From positions 1 through 10,375 of the forward strand of contig USIA01000049.1 in NCBI GenBank assembly GCA_900554535.1: 10,375 nucleotides of DNA, written 5' to 3'. Positions 1 through 6,144 of this stretch are shown here, piece by piece. The notes below the pieces were generated by a model. That model searched no databases, was not told the origin of the DNA, and saw only the letters and a program-made list of their open reading frames with translations. Both the position numbers and the translations under genes were made by a program. The stretch's first letter is position 1, and every line of letters starts with the position of its first letter. Origin of the DNA: an uncultured Oscillospiraceae bacterium. GTDB lineage: Bacteria > Bacillota > Clostridia > Oscillospirales > Acutalibacteraceae.

Positions 1-1
1 A

Positions 2-1192
2 GGCGGCCCCGGTACCGGCAAAACCACCACTCTGGATGCCATTCTCCACATCTTGCGGGAAAAGGGTGAGAAAGTCTTTTTGGCTGCGCCGACCGGCCGC
101 GCAGCCAAGCGGATGAGCGAACTGACCGGCGAGGAGGCAAAAACCCTGCACCGGTTGCTGCAGGTGGAATGGGACGGCGGCGGGAGCCCGGCCTTTGCAC
201 GCAATGAACAGAACCCGCTCGCTTGCGATGCGCTGATTATCGACGAGCTGTCCATGGTGGATGCGCAGCTGTTTGAGGCCGTCTTGCGCGCGCTGCCTAT
301 GGGCTGCCGTCTAATTCTGGTTGGCGACTGCGACCAGCTGCCCAGTGTGGGCCCCGGCAGTGTCTTGAATGATCTTATTGCTTCCGGCATGCTGCCTGTC
401 GTGCAGCTGGCCCATGTGTTCCGCCAGTCGCGCCAGAGCCGCATTGTCACAAATGCGCACAAGATTATTGCCGGGGAAATGCCGGTGTTGAGCGATAATC
501 GCGGGGATTTCTTCTTTCTGCAGCGTTCCTCACCGGAGGAGATCACGCAGACGATTTTGGAACTGTGCAGCAAGCGATTGCCTGCCAGCTATGGTTTTTC
601 CGCCGTGACGGATATTCAGGTGCTTTCTCCGGGCCGCAAGGGCGAGCTGGGAGTCATAGAACTCAATCGCCAGCTGCAGGAATGCCTGAATCCCCCGGAC
701 AATGGAAAGCGCCAATGCAAGGTCAATGGACGTGTGTTTCGCGTCGGCGACAAGGTCATGCAGGTGAAAAACAACTATACGCTCTCTTGGGAAAAGGATG
801 ACGGGACGATGGGGGAGGGCGTCTATAATGGCGACATTGGAACGCTGGTCGCCATTGACCGGGCGGCGGGCCTGCTGCAGGTAGAGATGGACGGCAAGCG
901 CGTCACGTATGAAACGGAAACGGCGGAAGAACTGGAGCTTGCCTATGCGATGACGGTGCACAAAAGCCAGGGCAGTGAGTTCCCGGCTGTAGTCATGCCC
1001 ATGTATCCAGGCCCTCGGCCACTGTATTACCGCAATTTATTTTACACAGCGGTCACGCGGGCGCGCAGGCTGCTGGTGCTTGTGGGCCTGCAGCAGACCG
1101 TGCGCACAATGGTGGAGAACGACAGGCGCACAAAGCGCTATACCGGCCTGAGCGCTTTTTTGACCGGTGAGGTGATTGCAGATGAAGCATGA
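2..1192 (+). CDS. recD2: RecD2-type ATP-dependent DNA helicase, 5'-truncated by window edge
   Basis: This is the C-terminal 396 residues of an SF1B helicase of the RecD/TraA family, which unwinds DNA 5'-3' and acts in recombination and repair in bacteria. The open frame runs off the left edge and begins at Walker A (GGPGTGKTTT, nt 2-31), so the true start and the RecD2 N-terminal domains lie outside. Visible motifs in order: APTGRAAKRM (motif Ia, about nt 83-115), Walker B IIDELSMVD (about nt 236-262), GDCDQLPSVGPGS (motif III, about nt 323-361), HVFRQS (about nt 413-430), a small beta-domain with YNGDIGTL (about nt 827-850), TVHKSQGSEF (motif V, nt 953-982) and YTAVTRAR (motif VI, nt 1043-1066). 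The missing N-terminus means RecD2 is inferred rather than proven, but the absence of recBC nearby and the Clostridia-like comF neighbour support it. The last codons overlap comF by 11 bases. A TTG at 53 is internal and not the start. Confidence 0.93.
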   Translation, partial: GGPGTGKTTTLDAILHILREKGEKVFLAAPTGRAAKRMSELTGEEAKTLHRLLQVEWDGGGSPAFARNEQNPLACDALIIDELSMVDAQLFEAVLRALPMGCRLILVGDCDQLPSVGPGSVLNDLIASGMLPVVQLAHVFRQSRQSRIVTNAHKIIAGEMPVLSDNRGDFFFLQRSSPEEITQTILELCSKRLPASYGFSAVTDIQVLSPGRKGELGVIELNRQLQECLNPPDNGKRQCKVNGRVFRVGDKVMQVKNNYTLSWEKDDGTMGEGVYNGDIGTLVAIDRAAGLLQVEMDGKRVTYETETAEELELAYAMTVHKSQGSEFPAVVMPMYPGPRPLYYRNLFYTAVTRARRLLVLVGLQQTVRTMVENDRRTKRYTGLSAFLTGEVIADEA

Positions 1193-1847
1193 CGCCAATT
1201 GGCTCGGCGAACGGACGCTGGACCTCTTCTTTCCGCCCCGCTGCCCCTATTGTGGAGAAGTGATCCGCATCGGTACGCGCGTCTGCCCGCGCTGCGCGGA
1301 TATCGAACCCACGCCCATCCAGCGCTGGATCCCGATGCAAGACGCCGAACCTGCGCCTTGTATCGCGGCCTATCCCTATCGGCCGCCGATCCGCGATGCC
1401 ATGCACCGGTTTAAGTTTGAAGGAGAGCCGGAATTAGCCAAGTTTTATGGAAAAATCCTCGCCGACGTGGTGCGCCAGACAGAATGGCAGTTTGATGTGC
1501 TGACGTGGGTGCCCATGTCTCGCTGGCGGCAGATGCGGCGCGGGTATAACCAGAGTATGCTGCTGGCAAAGGTGGCAGCTCAATTTTTGCGGAGGCCTGC
1601 AAGGCCATTGCTTGAAAAGCACCGCCTCAACCGGCGGCAGCACCGGCTGACAGTGGATGCGCGCTGGAAAAATGTAGCGGACGTATTTGATGCGCGGCCG
1701 GAAGCGGACGGACATGCAATCCTGCTGATCGATGATATTGTCACGACGGGCGCTACCATGCAGGACTGCGGACGGGCACTTTTGCAGGCGGGCGCAAAAA
1801 GCATTTGCTGCGCCGCGGTGGCCACACCGCAGCCTGTCGACAGATAA
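1182..1847 (+). CDS. comF: ComF family protein (zinc finger plus phosphoribosyltransferase-like domain)
   Basis: A 221-residue ComF-family protein. In naturally competent bacteria ComF is needed for DNA uptake or processing in the cytoplasm; in most Clostridia its role is untested. Seen in the sequence: an N-terminal four-cysteine zinc ribbon (C21, C24, C35, C38 in CPYC...CPRC) and a C-terminal type I phosphoribosyltransferase fold with the PRPP-binding loop LLIDDIVTTGATM at residues 181-193. The conserved ComF segment MRRGYNQSMLLA is near residues 118-129. ATG at 1182 is chosen because GAGGTG (1169-1174) sits 7 bases upstream; an in-frame TTG at 1176 would overlap this SD too closely. The gene starts inside the end of the helicase gene (11-base overlap), which implies co-transcription and translational coupling. 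Full length for the family, with no sign of damage. Confidence 0.93.
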   Translation: MKHDANWLGERTLDLFFPPRCPYCGEVIRIGTRVCPRCADIEPTPIQRWIPMQDAEPAPCIAAYPYRPPIRDAMHRFKFEGEPELAKFYGKILADVVRQTEWQFDVLTWVPMSRWRQMRRGYNQSMLLAKVAAQFLRRPARPLLEKHRLNRRQHRLTVDARWKNVADVFDARPEADGHAILLIDDIVTTGATMQDCGRALLQAGAKSICCAAVATPQPVDR

Positions 1848-1850
1848 GGA

Positions 1851-1879
1851 TTGAAAGCGACCGGGAAGTATAGTATAAT
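1851..1879 (+). promoter_or_regulatory. Sigma-A promoter for the mreB-like gene
   Basis: TTGAAA (1851-1856), a 17-base spacer and a perfect TATAAT (1874-1879) lie immediately after the comF stop codon. Transcription would begin near 1886, leaving a leader of about 50 bases before the GTG start at 1939. The match and spacing are close to the consensus for vegetative sigma factor, so the mreB-like gene probably has its own constitutive promoter despite sharing orientation with recD2-comF. Confidence 0.82.
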
Positions 1880-1938
1880 TTAAAGAACCAAAAATCGAAA
1901 ACAAGCTTTGCGATTGGAAATAGATGGGATGTGATTCT

Positions 1939-2964
1939 GTGCTCGGTACCGATATTGCGATTGATCTTGGTACATATGCCATTAAAATCTATGTGGACGG
2001 CAAAGGAATTGTTGTCAACGAGCCTGCTGTGGTTGCGGTCCGCGCGGAAGATGAAGAAGTGTTGGCCATCGGCTCTGAAGCGTATGCGATGCTGGGGCGC
2101 ACCAGCGATCGCGTCAAGGTCATTCGCCCGCTCGTAAACGGCGTCATCTCCAACTTTGATCTGGCCCGCTATATGGTTGACCGTTATATTCGCCAACTCG
2201 GCGGCACACGCATGATTATGCCGCGTGTGGTGGTCAGTATTCCCTGTCAGATTACAGAAGTGGAAAAACGCGCTGTTGTCAACGCCATCAGCAGCGCAGG
2301 CGTGCGGAAAATCTGCCCCATTGTCGAGCCGGTTGCTGCGGCAATGGGCGCGGGTGTGGACGTCAGCACACCGCACGGCACGCTGGTGATCGATGTGGGA
2401 GGGGGCACAACAGATATGGGCGTAATCTCGCTGAGCGGTCTGTCCATTTCCCGCTCGCTCAAAATCGCGGGCCTCGCGTTCGATGACGCCATTATCCGCT
2501 ATACAAAGCGCACCTATGACCTCATCATCGGCGAGCGTATGGCAGAAGACTGCAAAATCGCCATCGGCGGCGTGATGCAGCGCCCGGAAGAGGTCGTTTA
2601 CCGTGTGAAGGGCCGCGATGCCAACACGGGCCTGCCCTCGTATGTGGACCTGAAGAGCACAGAGCTGGTGGAGCCTCTGCTCGATCCGGCCAGCGAGATT
2701 GTGCGCGTGCTGCAGGAAATGCTGGAAAAGACGCCGCCGGAGCTGCTGGGCGATATTTATGTGGACGGGATTGTGATGACCGGCGGTTCGGCTCAGCTTT
2801 ATGGCTTGGATGATTTTATTTCCAATAAGGTTAAAATGCCGGTCCATGTTGCGGATGACGCGGATATCTGTGTCGCTTTAGGCGCTGGAAAGGCCATTCA
2901 ATTCATTGACGATGCGGAGAATAAAGAATACGGCGTGATTAACCCGCTGAGTGCGGCTTATTAA
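1939..2964 (+). CDS. MreB/Mbl-like rod-shape-determining protein (bacterial actin homologue)
   Basis: A 341-residue protein of the MreB/Mbl actin family, which forms membrane-associated ATP-dependent filaments that guide lateral cell-wall synthesis. Actin-fold nucleotide motifs are present: phosphate-1 DIAIDLGT (residues 5-12), phosphate-2 IDVGGGTTDMG (151-161) and the adenosine motif GIVMTGGSAQL (277-287). Conserved MreB stretches RPLVNGVISNFD (63-74), TEVEKRAV (106-113), LIIGERMAE (195-203) and CVALGAGKAI (311-320) also appear. Length fits the family. I choose GTG 1939, not ATG 1924: GGATGTGAT (1927-1935) matches GGAGGTGAT at all but one base with good spacing, and the product then starts MLGTDIAIDLGT, as usual for the family, whereas ATG 1924 has no clear SD. 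No mreC or mreD follows; the next gene is convergent. The sequence departs from typical MreB in places (AGLAFDD where GGDxFDE is usual), so it may be an Mbl/MreBH-type paralogue. Confidence 0.9.
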   Translation: MLGTDIAIDLGTYAIKIYVDGKGIVVNEPAVVAVRAEDEEVLAIGSEAYAMLGRTSDRVKVIRPLVNGVISNFDLARYMVDRYIRQLGGTRMIMPRVVVSIPCQITEVEKRAVVNAISSAGVRKICPIVEPVAAAMGAGVDVSTPHGTLVIDVGGGTTDMGVISLSGLSISRSLKIAGLAFDDAIIRYTKRTYDLIIGERMAEDCKIAIGGVMQRPEEVVYRVKGRDANTGLPSYVDLKSTELVEPLLDPASEIVRVLQEMLEKTPPELLGDIYVDGIVMTGGSAQLYGLDDFISNKVKMPVHVADDADICVALGAGKAIQFIDDAENKEYGVINPLSAAY

Positions 2965-2979
2965 TAAAATAGAGAATCA

Positions 2980-3012
2980 AAAGGACCCCTGCTCGCAAGC
3001 AGAGGGCCCTTT
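2980..3012. terminator. Bidirectional rho-independent terminator between convergent genes
   Basis: A GC-rich hairpin pairs AAAGGACCCCTGCT (2980-2993) with AGCAGAGGGCCCTTT (2998-3012) around a 4-base loop, with one bulged A and one mismatch. It is followed by TTTCTTT-like sequence on the + strand and by TTTTGATTCT on the - strand. It lies 16 bases past the mreB-like stop and 14 bases past the end of the convergent regulator gene, so it probably ends transcription from both sides. Confidence 0.8.
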
Positions 3013-3026
3013 CTTTCGTACGCTTT

Positions 3027-3716
3027 TTAGAGGGGATCATCGGGGTTGGTGATATGGTCCGGGTCCACGGTATCCGCATCTACAAACACCTGGCTGGCTG
3101 CCTTGTAGCTCATTTCCAGTTTTCTGCCGGCCGTTTCCAATGTCAGAGGGCCTTCGTATTCGCCCACAGCATCCACTTTAATCTCGCTGCCAAGTTGCAG
3201 GTTCAGCGTCTCCAGATAGTCCAGCAGCGCCGGATCCTCCCGCACCTGCCGCAGCGTGACGACTTCACCCGGCGCCACCGAAGAGAGCGGGCGAATGGCA
3301 GAGGCATGCAGATCCCCCTGTTCGTCCGGAATCGGCGTGCCATGCGGGCAGCAGTCCGGGTGGCCGAGAAAATCAGCCAGACGTTTTTGCAGACGGGGGG
3401 AGGTTGCGTGTTCCAGCAACTCAGCGTCTGCGTGCACCTCGCTCCAACGATAGTGCAAATATCTGCGGAGAAAGACCTCCCAAAGTTGATGGGCGCGCAG
3501 CAACGGTGCGGCGGCGGCAATGCCCGCCCCGGGCAGACGGCTGCCTGCATAGGGTTCGTAGACAATATAGCCTTCCCGCCGCAGTTTGACCAGCATCTCG
3601 CTGACCGAAGCGGGAGAAACATGGAGTCGTTCCGCCAGGGCCTTGTTGCTGACATTCTGCCGCAAGCCGCCCATATGATAAATTTCCTTTAAATAATCTT
3701 CTTTGTTGGATGTCAT
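3027..3716 (-). CDS. DtxR/MntR-family metal-dependent transcriptional regulator, three-domain form
   Basis: A 229-residue DtxR-family repressor, which binds DNA when loaded with Fe(II) or Mn(II). Domains seen: an N-terminal winged helix-turn-helix (about 1-60; NKALAERLHVSPASVSEMLVKLRREG), a dimerisation and metal-binding domain (about 68-130, ending CPHGTPIP) and a C-terminal FeoA/SH3-like domain (about 148-215). Candidate metal ligands are D7, H76, E80, H95, E99, E102 and H103. D7 replaces the Met10 of DtxR, and E99 replaces its Cys102, giving the E-x-x-E-H arrangement of MntR, so manganese sensing is plausible but not proven; K10 sits where MntR has Glu11. The start ATG at 3716 has SD GGAGGA 6 bases upstream (complement of 3723-3728). 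The gene faces away from sufC, and a TTAGG-N4-CCTAA palindrome lies in its predicted 5' leader, suggesting autorepression. Whether it also controls the suf operon is open. Confidence 0.9.
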   Translation of the reverse strand: MTSNKEDYLKEIYHMGGLRQNVSNKALAERLHVSPASVSEMLVKLRREGYIVYEPYAGSRLPGAGIAAAAPLLRAHQLWEVFLRRYLHYRWSEVHADAELLEHATSPRLQKRLADFLGHPDCCPHGTPIPDEQGDLHASAIRPLSSVAPGEVVTLRQVREDPALLDYLETLNLQLGSEIKVDAVGEYEGPLTLETAGRKLEMSYKAASQVFVDADTVDPDHITNPDDPL

Positions 3717-3743
3717 GTCTATTCCTCCGGAATAGGGACGCCT

Positions 3744-3757
3744 TTAGGCATACCTAA
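3744..3757. promoter_or_regulatory. Candidate operator for the DtxR-family regulator (TTAGG-N4-CCTAA)
   Basis: A 14-base inverted repeat, TTAGGcataCCTAA, with five perfect outer pairs and a central AT pair. TTAGG half-sites are typical of DtxR/IdeR operators, although the canonical 19-base site spaces them more widely. It covers roughly +3 to +17 of the predicted regulator transcript (start near 3760), a position suited to repression. Assignment to this protein is inference from motif and location. Confidence 0.65.
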
Positions 3758-3766
3758 TATGGGGCT

Positions 3767-3795
3767 ATTATATACCGAATTTCTAAAAAGCGCAA
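3767..3795 (-). promoter_or_regulatory. Sigma-A promoter of the DtxR-family regulator
   Basis: On the minus strand, TTGCGC (complement of 3790-3795), a 17-base spacer and a perfect TATAAT (complement of 3767-3772). Transcription would start near 3760, directly before the TTAGG palindrome, about 44 bases upstream of the start codon. Confidence 0.78.
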
Positions 3796-3821
3796 GAAAA
3801 ACTTGTCCTCACGGGATGGTT

Positions 3822-3850
3822 TTGCAAAAAAGAGGCAAACTTTTTATAAA
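3822..3850 (+). promoter_or_regulatory. Candidate upstream promoter (P1) for the suf operon
   Basis: TTGCAA (3822-3827), a 17-base spacer and TATAAA (3845-3850) on the + strand. Transcription would start near 3857, inside a 17-base palindrome at 3850-3866. Good sigma-A match, but the surrounding DNA is AT-rich, so chance similarity is possible. Confidence 0.5.
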
Positions 3851-3866
3851 AGCATGCAAAATGCTT
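3850..3866. repeat. Perfect inverted repeat AAGCAT-N5-ATGCTT in the suf promoter region
   Basis: AAGCAT (3850-3855) and ATGCTT (3861-3866) are exact reverse complements separated by GCAAA. The repeat touches the -10 of candidate promoter P1 and the -35 of P2, where a regulator would block both. A T-run at 3869-3875 follows, so a weak RNA attenuator is an alternative reading. The stem is only 6 pairs and AT-rich, so the operator reading is somewhat more likely. It does not resemble the TTAGG site at 3744. Confidence 0.5.
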
Positions 3867-3892
3867 GATTTTTTTGAAAAATGGACTACAAT
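3865..3892 (+). promoter_or_regulatory. Candidate downstream promoter (P2) for the suf operon
   Basis: TTGATT (3865-3870), a 16-base spacer and TACAAT (3887-3892). Transcription would start near 3899, giving a leader of roughly 70 bases before sufC. One of P1 or P2 must serve the operon, as no other promoter-like pair stands out in the 251-base intergenic region. Confidence 0.55.
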
Positions 3893-3967
3893 AAAAGAGC
3901 ACAAATTTAGTAAACATTCATGCTTAAAAAGCCTCCGCGCCTGGGCGGAAGCAGAAGGAGTATCGGT

Positions 3968-4720
3968 ATGCCAAAAGCAATTCTAGAAGTGAAGAACCTC
4001 TCTGTCAGTGCGGCGGGCGAGCCAATTCTGCACAATGTAAATTTAACGATTTATCCCGGTGAAACCCACGTCCTGATGGGTCCGAACGGTGCGGGCAAGT
4101 CCACGTTGATGAACGTGCTTATGGGCAGCCCGGAATATAAGGTGGAAAGCGGCCAGATCTTGGTCGACGGGGAGGACCTGACCCACGCCACGGTGGATGC
4201 GCGCGCGCGTGCAGGCCTTTTCATGTCTTTCCAGAGCCCGGAGGAAGTGCCTGGCATCACGCTGGAGGATTTCCTGCGCGCGAGCAAGGCGGCAATCACG
4301 GGCAAACCGTTGAAGATTTTTGCCTTTCAAAAGGAACTGCACAAACAAATGGAAGCGTTGGATATGGACCTTTCCTACGCGCAGCGCAGCCTGAATGTCG
4401 GTTTTTCCGGCGGTGAAAAGAAAAAGTCCGAGATTCTGCAGATGCTGATGCTGCAGCCGAAGCTGGCGCTGCTCGACGAGACGGACTCTGGACTGGATGT
4501 CGATGCGGTCAAGGTGGTATCCCAGGGCATCCGGCAGTATAAAAACGACAAAAATGCATTGTTGATTATTACACATAACGCCAAAATTTTGGAAGGCCTT
4601 ACCGTCGACTATGTGCATGTATTGGTTGATGGCGCTATCCTGCGCAATGGCGGCGCGGAACTGGTGGATGAGATTACAAACGAAGGCTTCCGGCCGTTGG
4701 AAGAGGGTGAACAAGCTTGA
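3968..4720 (+). CDS. sufC: SufC, ATPase of the SUF iron-sulfur cluster scaffold
   Basis: A 250-residue ABC-type ATPase that binds SufB and SufD in the cytoplasm; its ATP-driven dimerisation reshapes the SufBCD scaffold during Fe-S cluster assembly. Seen: Walker A GPNGAGKST (residues 38-46), Q-loop Q89, the SufC-type signature FSGGEKKKSE (146-155), Walker B LALLDETDSGLD (166-177, with catalytic E171) and switch H203. DETDSGLD is characteristic of SufC rather than transport ATPases, and no membrane partner is nearby. ATG 3968 is chosen because AAGGAG lies 7 bases upstream (3955-3960) and the protein then starts in the normal place; an earlier in-frame ATG at 3920 has no SD and would add 16 non-conserved residues. 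First gene of the suf operon; its stop shares bases with the TTG start of sufB. Confidence 0.97.
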   Translation: MPKAILEVKNLSVSAAGEPILHNVNLTIYPGETHVLMGPNGAGKSTLMNVLMGSPEYKVESGQILVDGEDLTHATVDARARAGLFMSFQSPEEVPGITLEDFLRASKAAITGKPLKIFAFQKELHKQMEALDMDLSYAQRSLNVGFSGGEKKKSEILQMLMLQPKLALLDETDSGLDVDAVKVVSQGIRQYKNDKNALLIITHNAKILEGLTVDYVHVLVDGAILRNGGAELVDEITNEGFRPLEEGEQA

Positions 4721-6132
4721 AGGATGAGAAGGAAAAAACACAGGTTGCGGACATCGACCGCAGCGTATATGATATCAAGGATAAGGTGAATCCTTCCTTT
4801 GAGACGCAGGCGGGCCTAACTCCGGAGATTGTCGAAAAGATCAGTGAAGAAAAGGGCGATCCCGAGTGGATGCGCGCATTTCGGTTAAAATCTCTGGAAA
4901 TTTATAATAAACTGCAGGTTCCGAACTGGGGCCCGCCGATTGACGGGCTGAATATGAATAACATTGTCGCCTATGTGCGCCCGAATACCCCGATGCGCGC
5001 CAAGTGGAGCGAGGTGCCGGAGGACATCAAAAATACGTTTGAACGTCTGGGCATCCCGGAAGCAGAACGCAAGTCCCTGGCGGGCGTCGGCGCGCAGTAT
5101 GACAGCGAGGTTGTCTATCACAACGTCCGCGCCGAGGTGGCGGCCCAGGGCGTCGTTTATACCGATATGGAGAGCGCGCTCAAGGGCGAATATGCAGAAA
5201 TGGTCCGCGAGCATTTTATGAAGCTGGTGCCGCCAACCGACCACAAGTTCGCTGCCCTGCACGGGGCTGTCTGGTCGGGCGGTTCCTTTGTCTATGTGCC
5301 GCCGGGCGTTTCTGTTGAGATCCCGCTGCAATCCTATTTCCGCCTGAATGCACCGGGTGCGGGCCAGTTTGAGCACACGCTGATTATTGTGGACAAGGGC
5401 GCCTATCTGCACTTTATCGAGGGCTGCTCAGCTCCGAAATACAATATTGCAAACCTTCACGCCGGCTGCGTGGAGCTTTTTGTCGAGGAGGGCGCACGCC
5501 TGCGCTATTCCACAATCGAGAACTGGTCCAAGAATATGTATAACCTCAACACAAAGCGTGCGTTGGTCAAAAAGGGCGGTACTGTCGAGTGGGTGTCCGG
5601 CTCCTTCGGTTCGCACACGTCTTATCTGTACCCGATGAGCATTCTCCAAGGCGAAAACGCCCACATGGAATTCACCGGCATTACTTTTGCCGGCAAGGGC
5701 CAGGAGCTGGACACCGGCGCCAAGGTGGTTCACGCTGCACCGCACACCACTTCGCATATCAGCACCAAGTCCATCTCCAAAGACGGCGGCGCCTGTATCT
5801 ACCGCAGCGCAGTGACCATCCAGAAGGAGGCTGTGGGCAGCAAGTCCGCCGTCTCCTGTGAATCCCTGATGCTCGACAGCCGCTCGCGCTCTGACACCAT
5901 TCCTGCGATGGATGTGCGCAACGACGAGTCAGACGTTGGGCATGAGGCAAAGATCGGGCGCATCAGCGATGACGCGATCTTTTATCTGATGAGCCGCGGC
6001 ATTAAGGAAGAAGATGCCCGCGCCATGATTGTCAGCGGCTTTGCGGATCCAATCGCCAAGGAGCTGCCAGTGGAATATGCGGTCGAGATGAATAACCTCA
6101 TTACGCTTGAAATGAACGGAAGCATCGGATAA
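4717..6132 (+). CDS. sufB: SufB, scaffold subunit of the SUF iron-sulfur cluster assembly complex
   Basis: A 471-residue SufB, the main scaffold on which sulfur from SufS/SufU and iron become an Fe-S cluster within SufBC2D. The N-terminus carries the SufB-typical VADIDRSVYDIKDK (residues 10-23) and GDPEWMRAFRLKSLEIY (about 47-63). The C-terminal beta-helix has SCESLML with C381 and, 29 residues on, E410 in GHEAKIGRI; the same Cys-29-Glu spacing is seen for the essential C405/E434 pair of E. coli SufB. The family C-terminal DDAIFYLMSRGI follows. The start is TTG at 4717, inside the sufC stop (TTGA, 4-base overlap), with GAGGGTGA at 4703-4710 as SD. No ATG fits without losing the conserved N-terminus. 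The overlap implies translational coupling with sufC. Confidence 0.97.
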   Translation: MKDEKEKTQVADIDRSVYDIKDKVNPSFETQAGLTPEIVEKISEEKGDPEWMRAFRLKSLEIYNKLQVPNWGPPIDGLNMNNIVAYVRPNTPMRAKWSEVPEDIKNTFERLGIPEAERKSLAGVGAQYDSEVVYHNVRAEVAAQGVVYTDMESALKGEYAEMVREHFMKLVPPTDHKFAALHGAVWSGGSFVYVPPGVSVEIPLQSYFRLNAPGAGQFEHTLIIVDKGAYLHFIEGCSAPKYNIANLHAGCVELFVEEGARLRYSTIENWSKNMYNLNTKRALVKKGGTVEWVSGSFGSHTSYLYPMSILQGENAHMEFTGITFAGKGQELDTGAKVVHAAPHTTSHISTKSISKDGGACIYRSAVTIQKEAVGSKSAVSCESLMLDSRSRSDTIPAMDVRNDESDVGHEAKIGRISDDAIFYLMSRGIKEEDARAMIVSGFADPIAKELPVEYAVEMNNLITLEMNGSIG

Positions 6133-6144
6133 GGAGGAAGGAAT

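Noticed and set aside
1753..2847. Minus-strand open frame (364 codons) opposite the mreB-like gene
   Set aside because: Antisense shadow of a well-conserved gene with a strong promoter on the other strand; no recognisable domain.
3874..3879. TTGAAA as a -35 box for sufC
   Set aside because: No acceptable -10 lies 16-18 bases downstream; TACAAT at 3887 is only 7 bases away.
3920..3967. Upstream in-frame ATG extending SufC by 16 residues
   Set aside because: No SD, and the added residues contain the leader hairpin; ATG 3968 has a good SD and gives the normal SufC N-terminus.
3759..3986. 75-codon + strand frame across the dtxR-sufC intergenic region
   Set aside because: It covers two candidate promoters and a palindrome, overlaps the sufC start and has no SD or familiar sequence.
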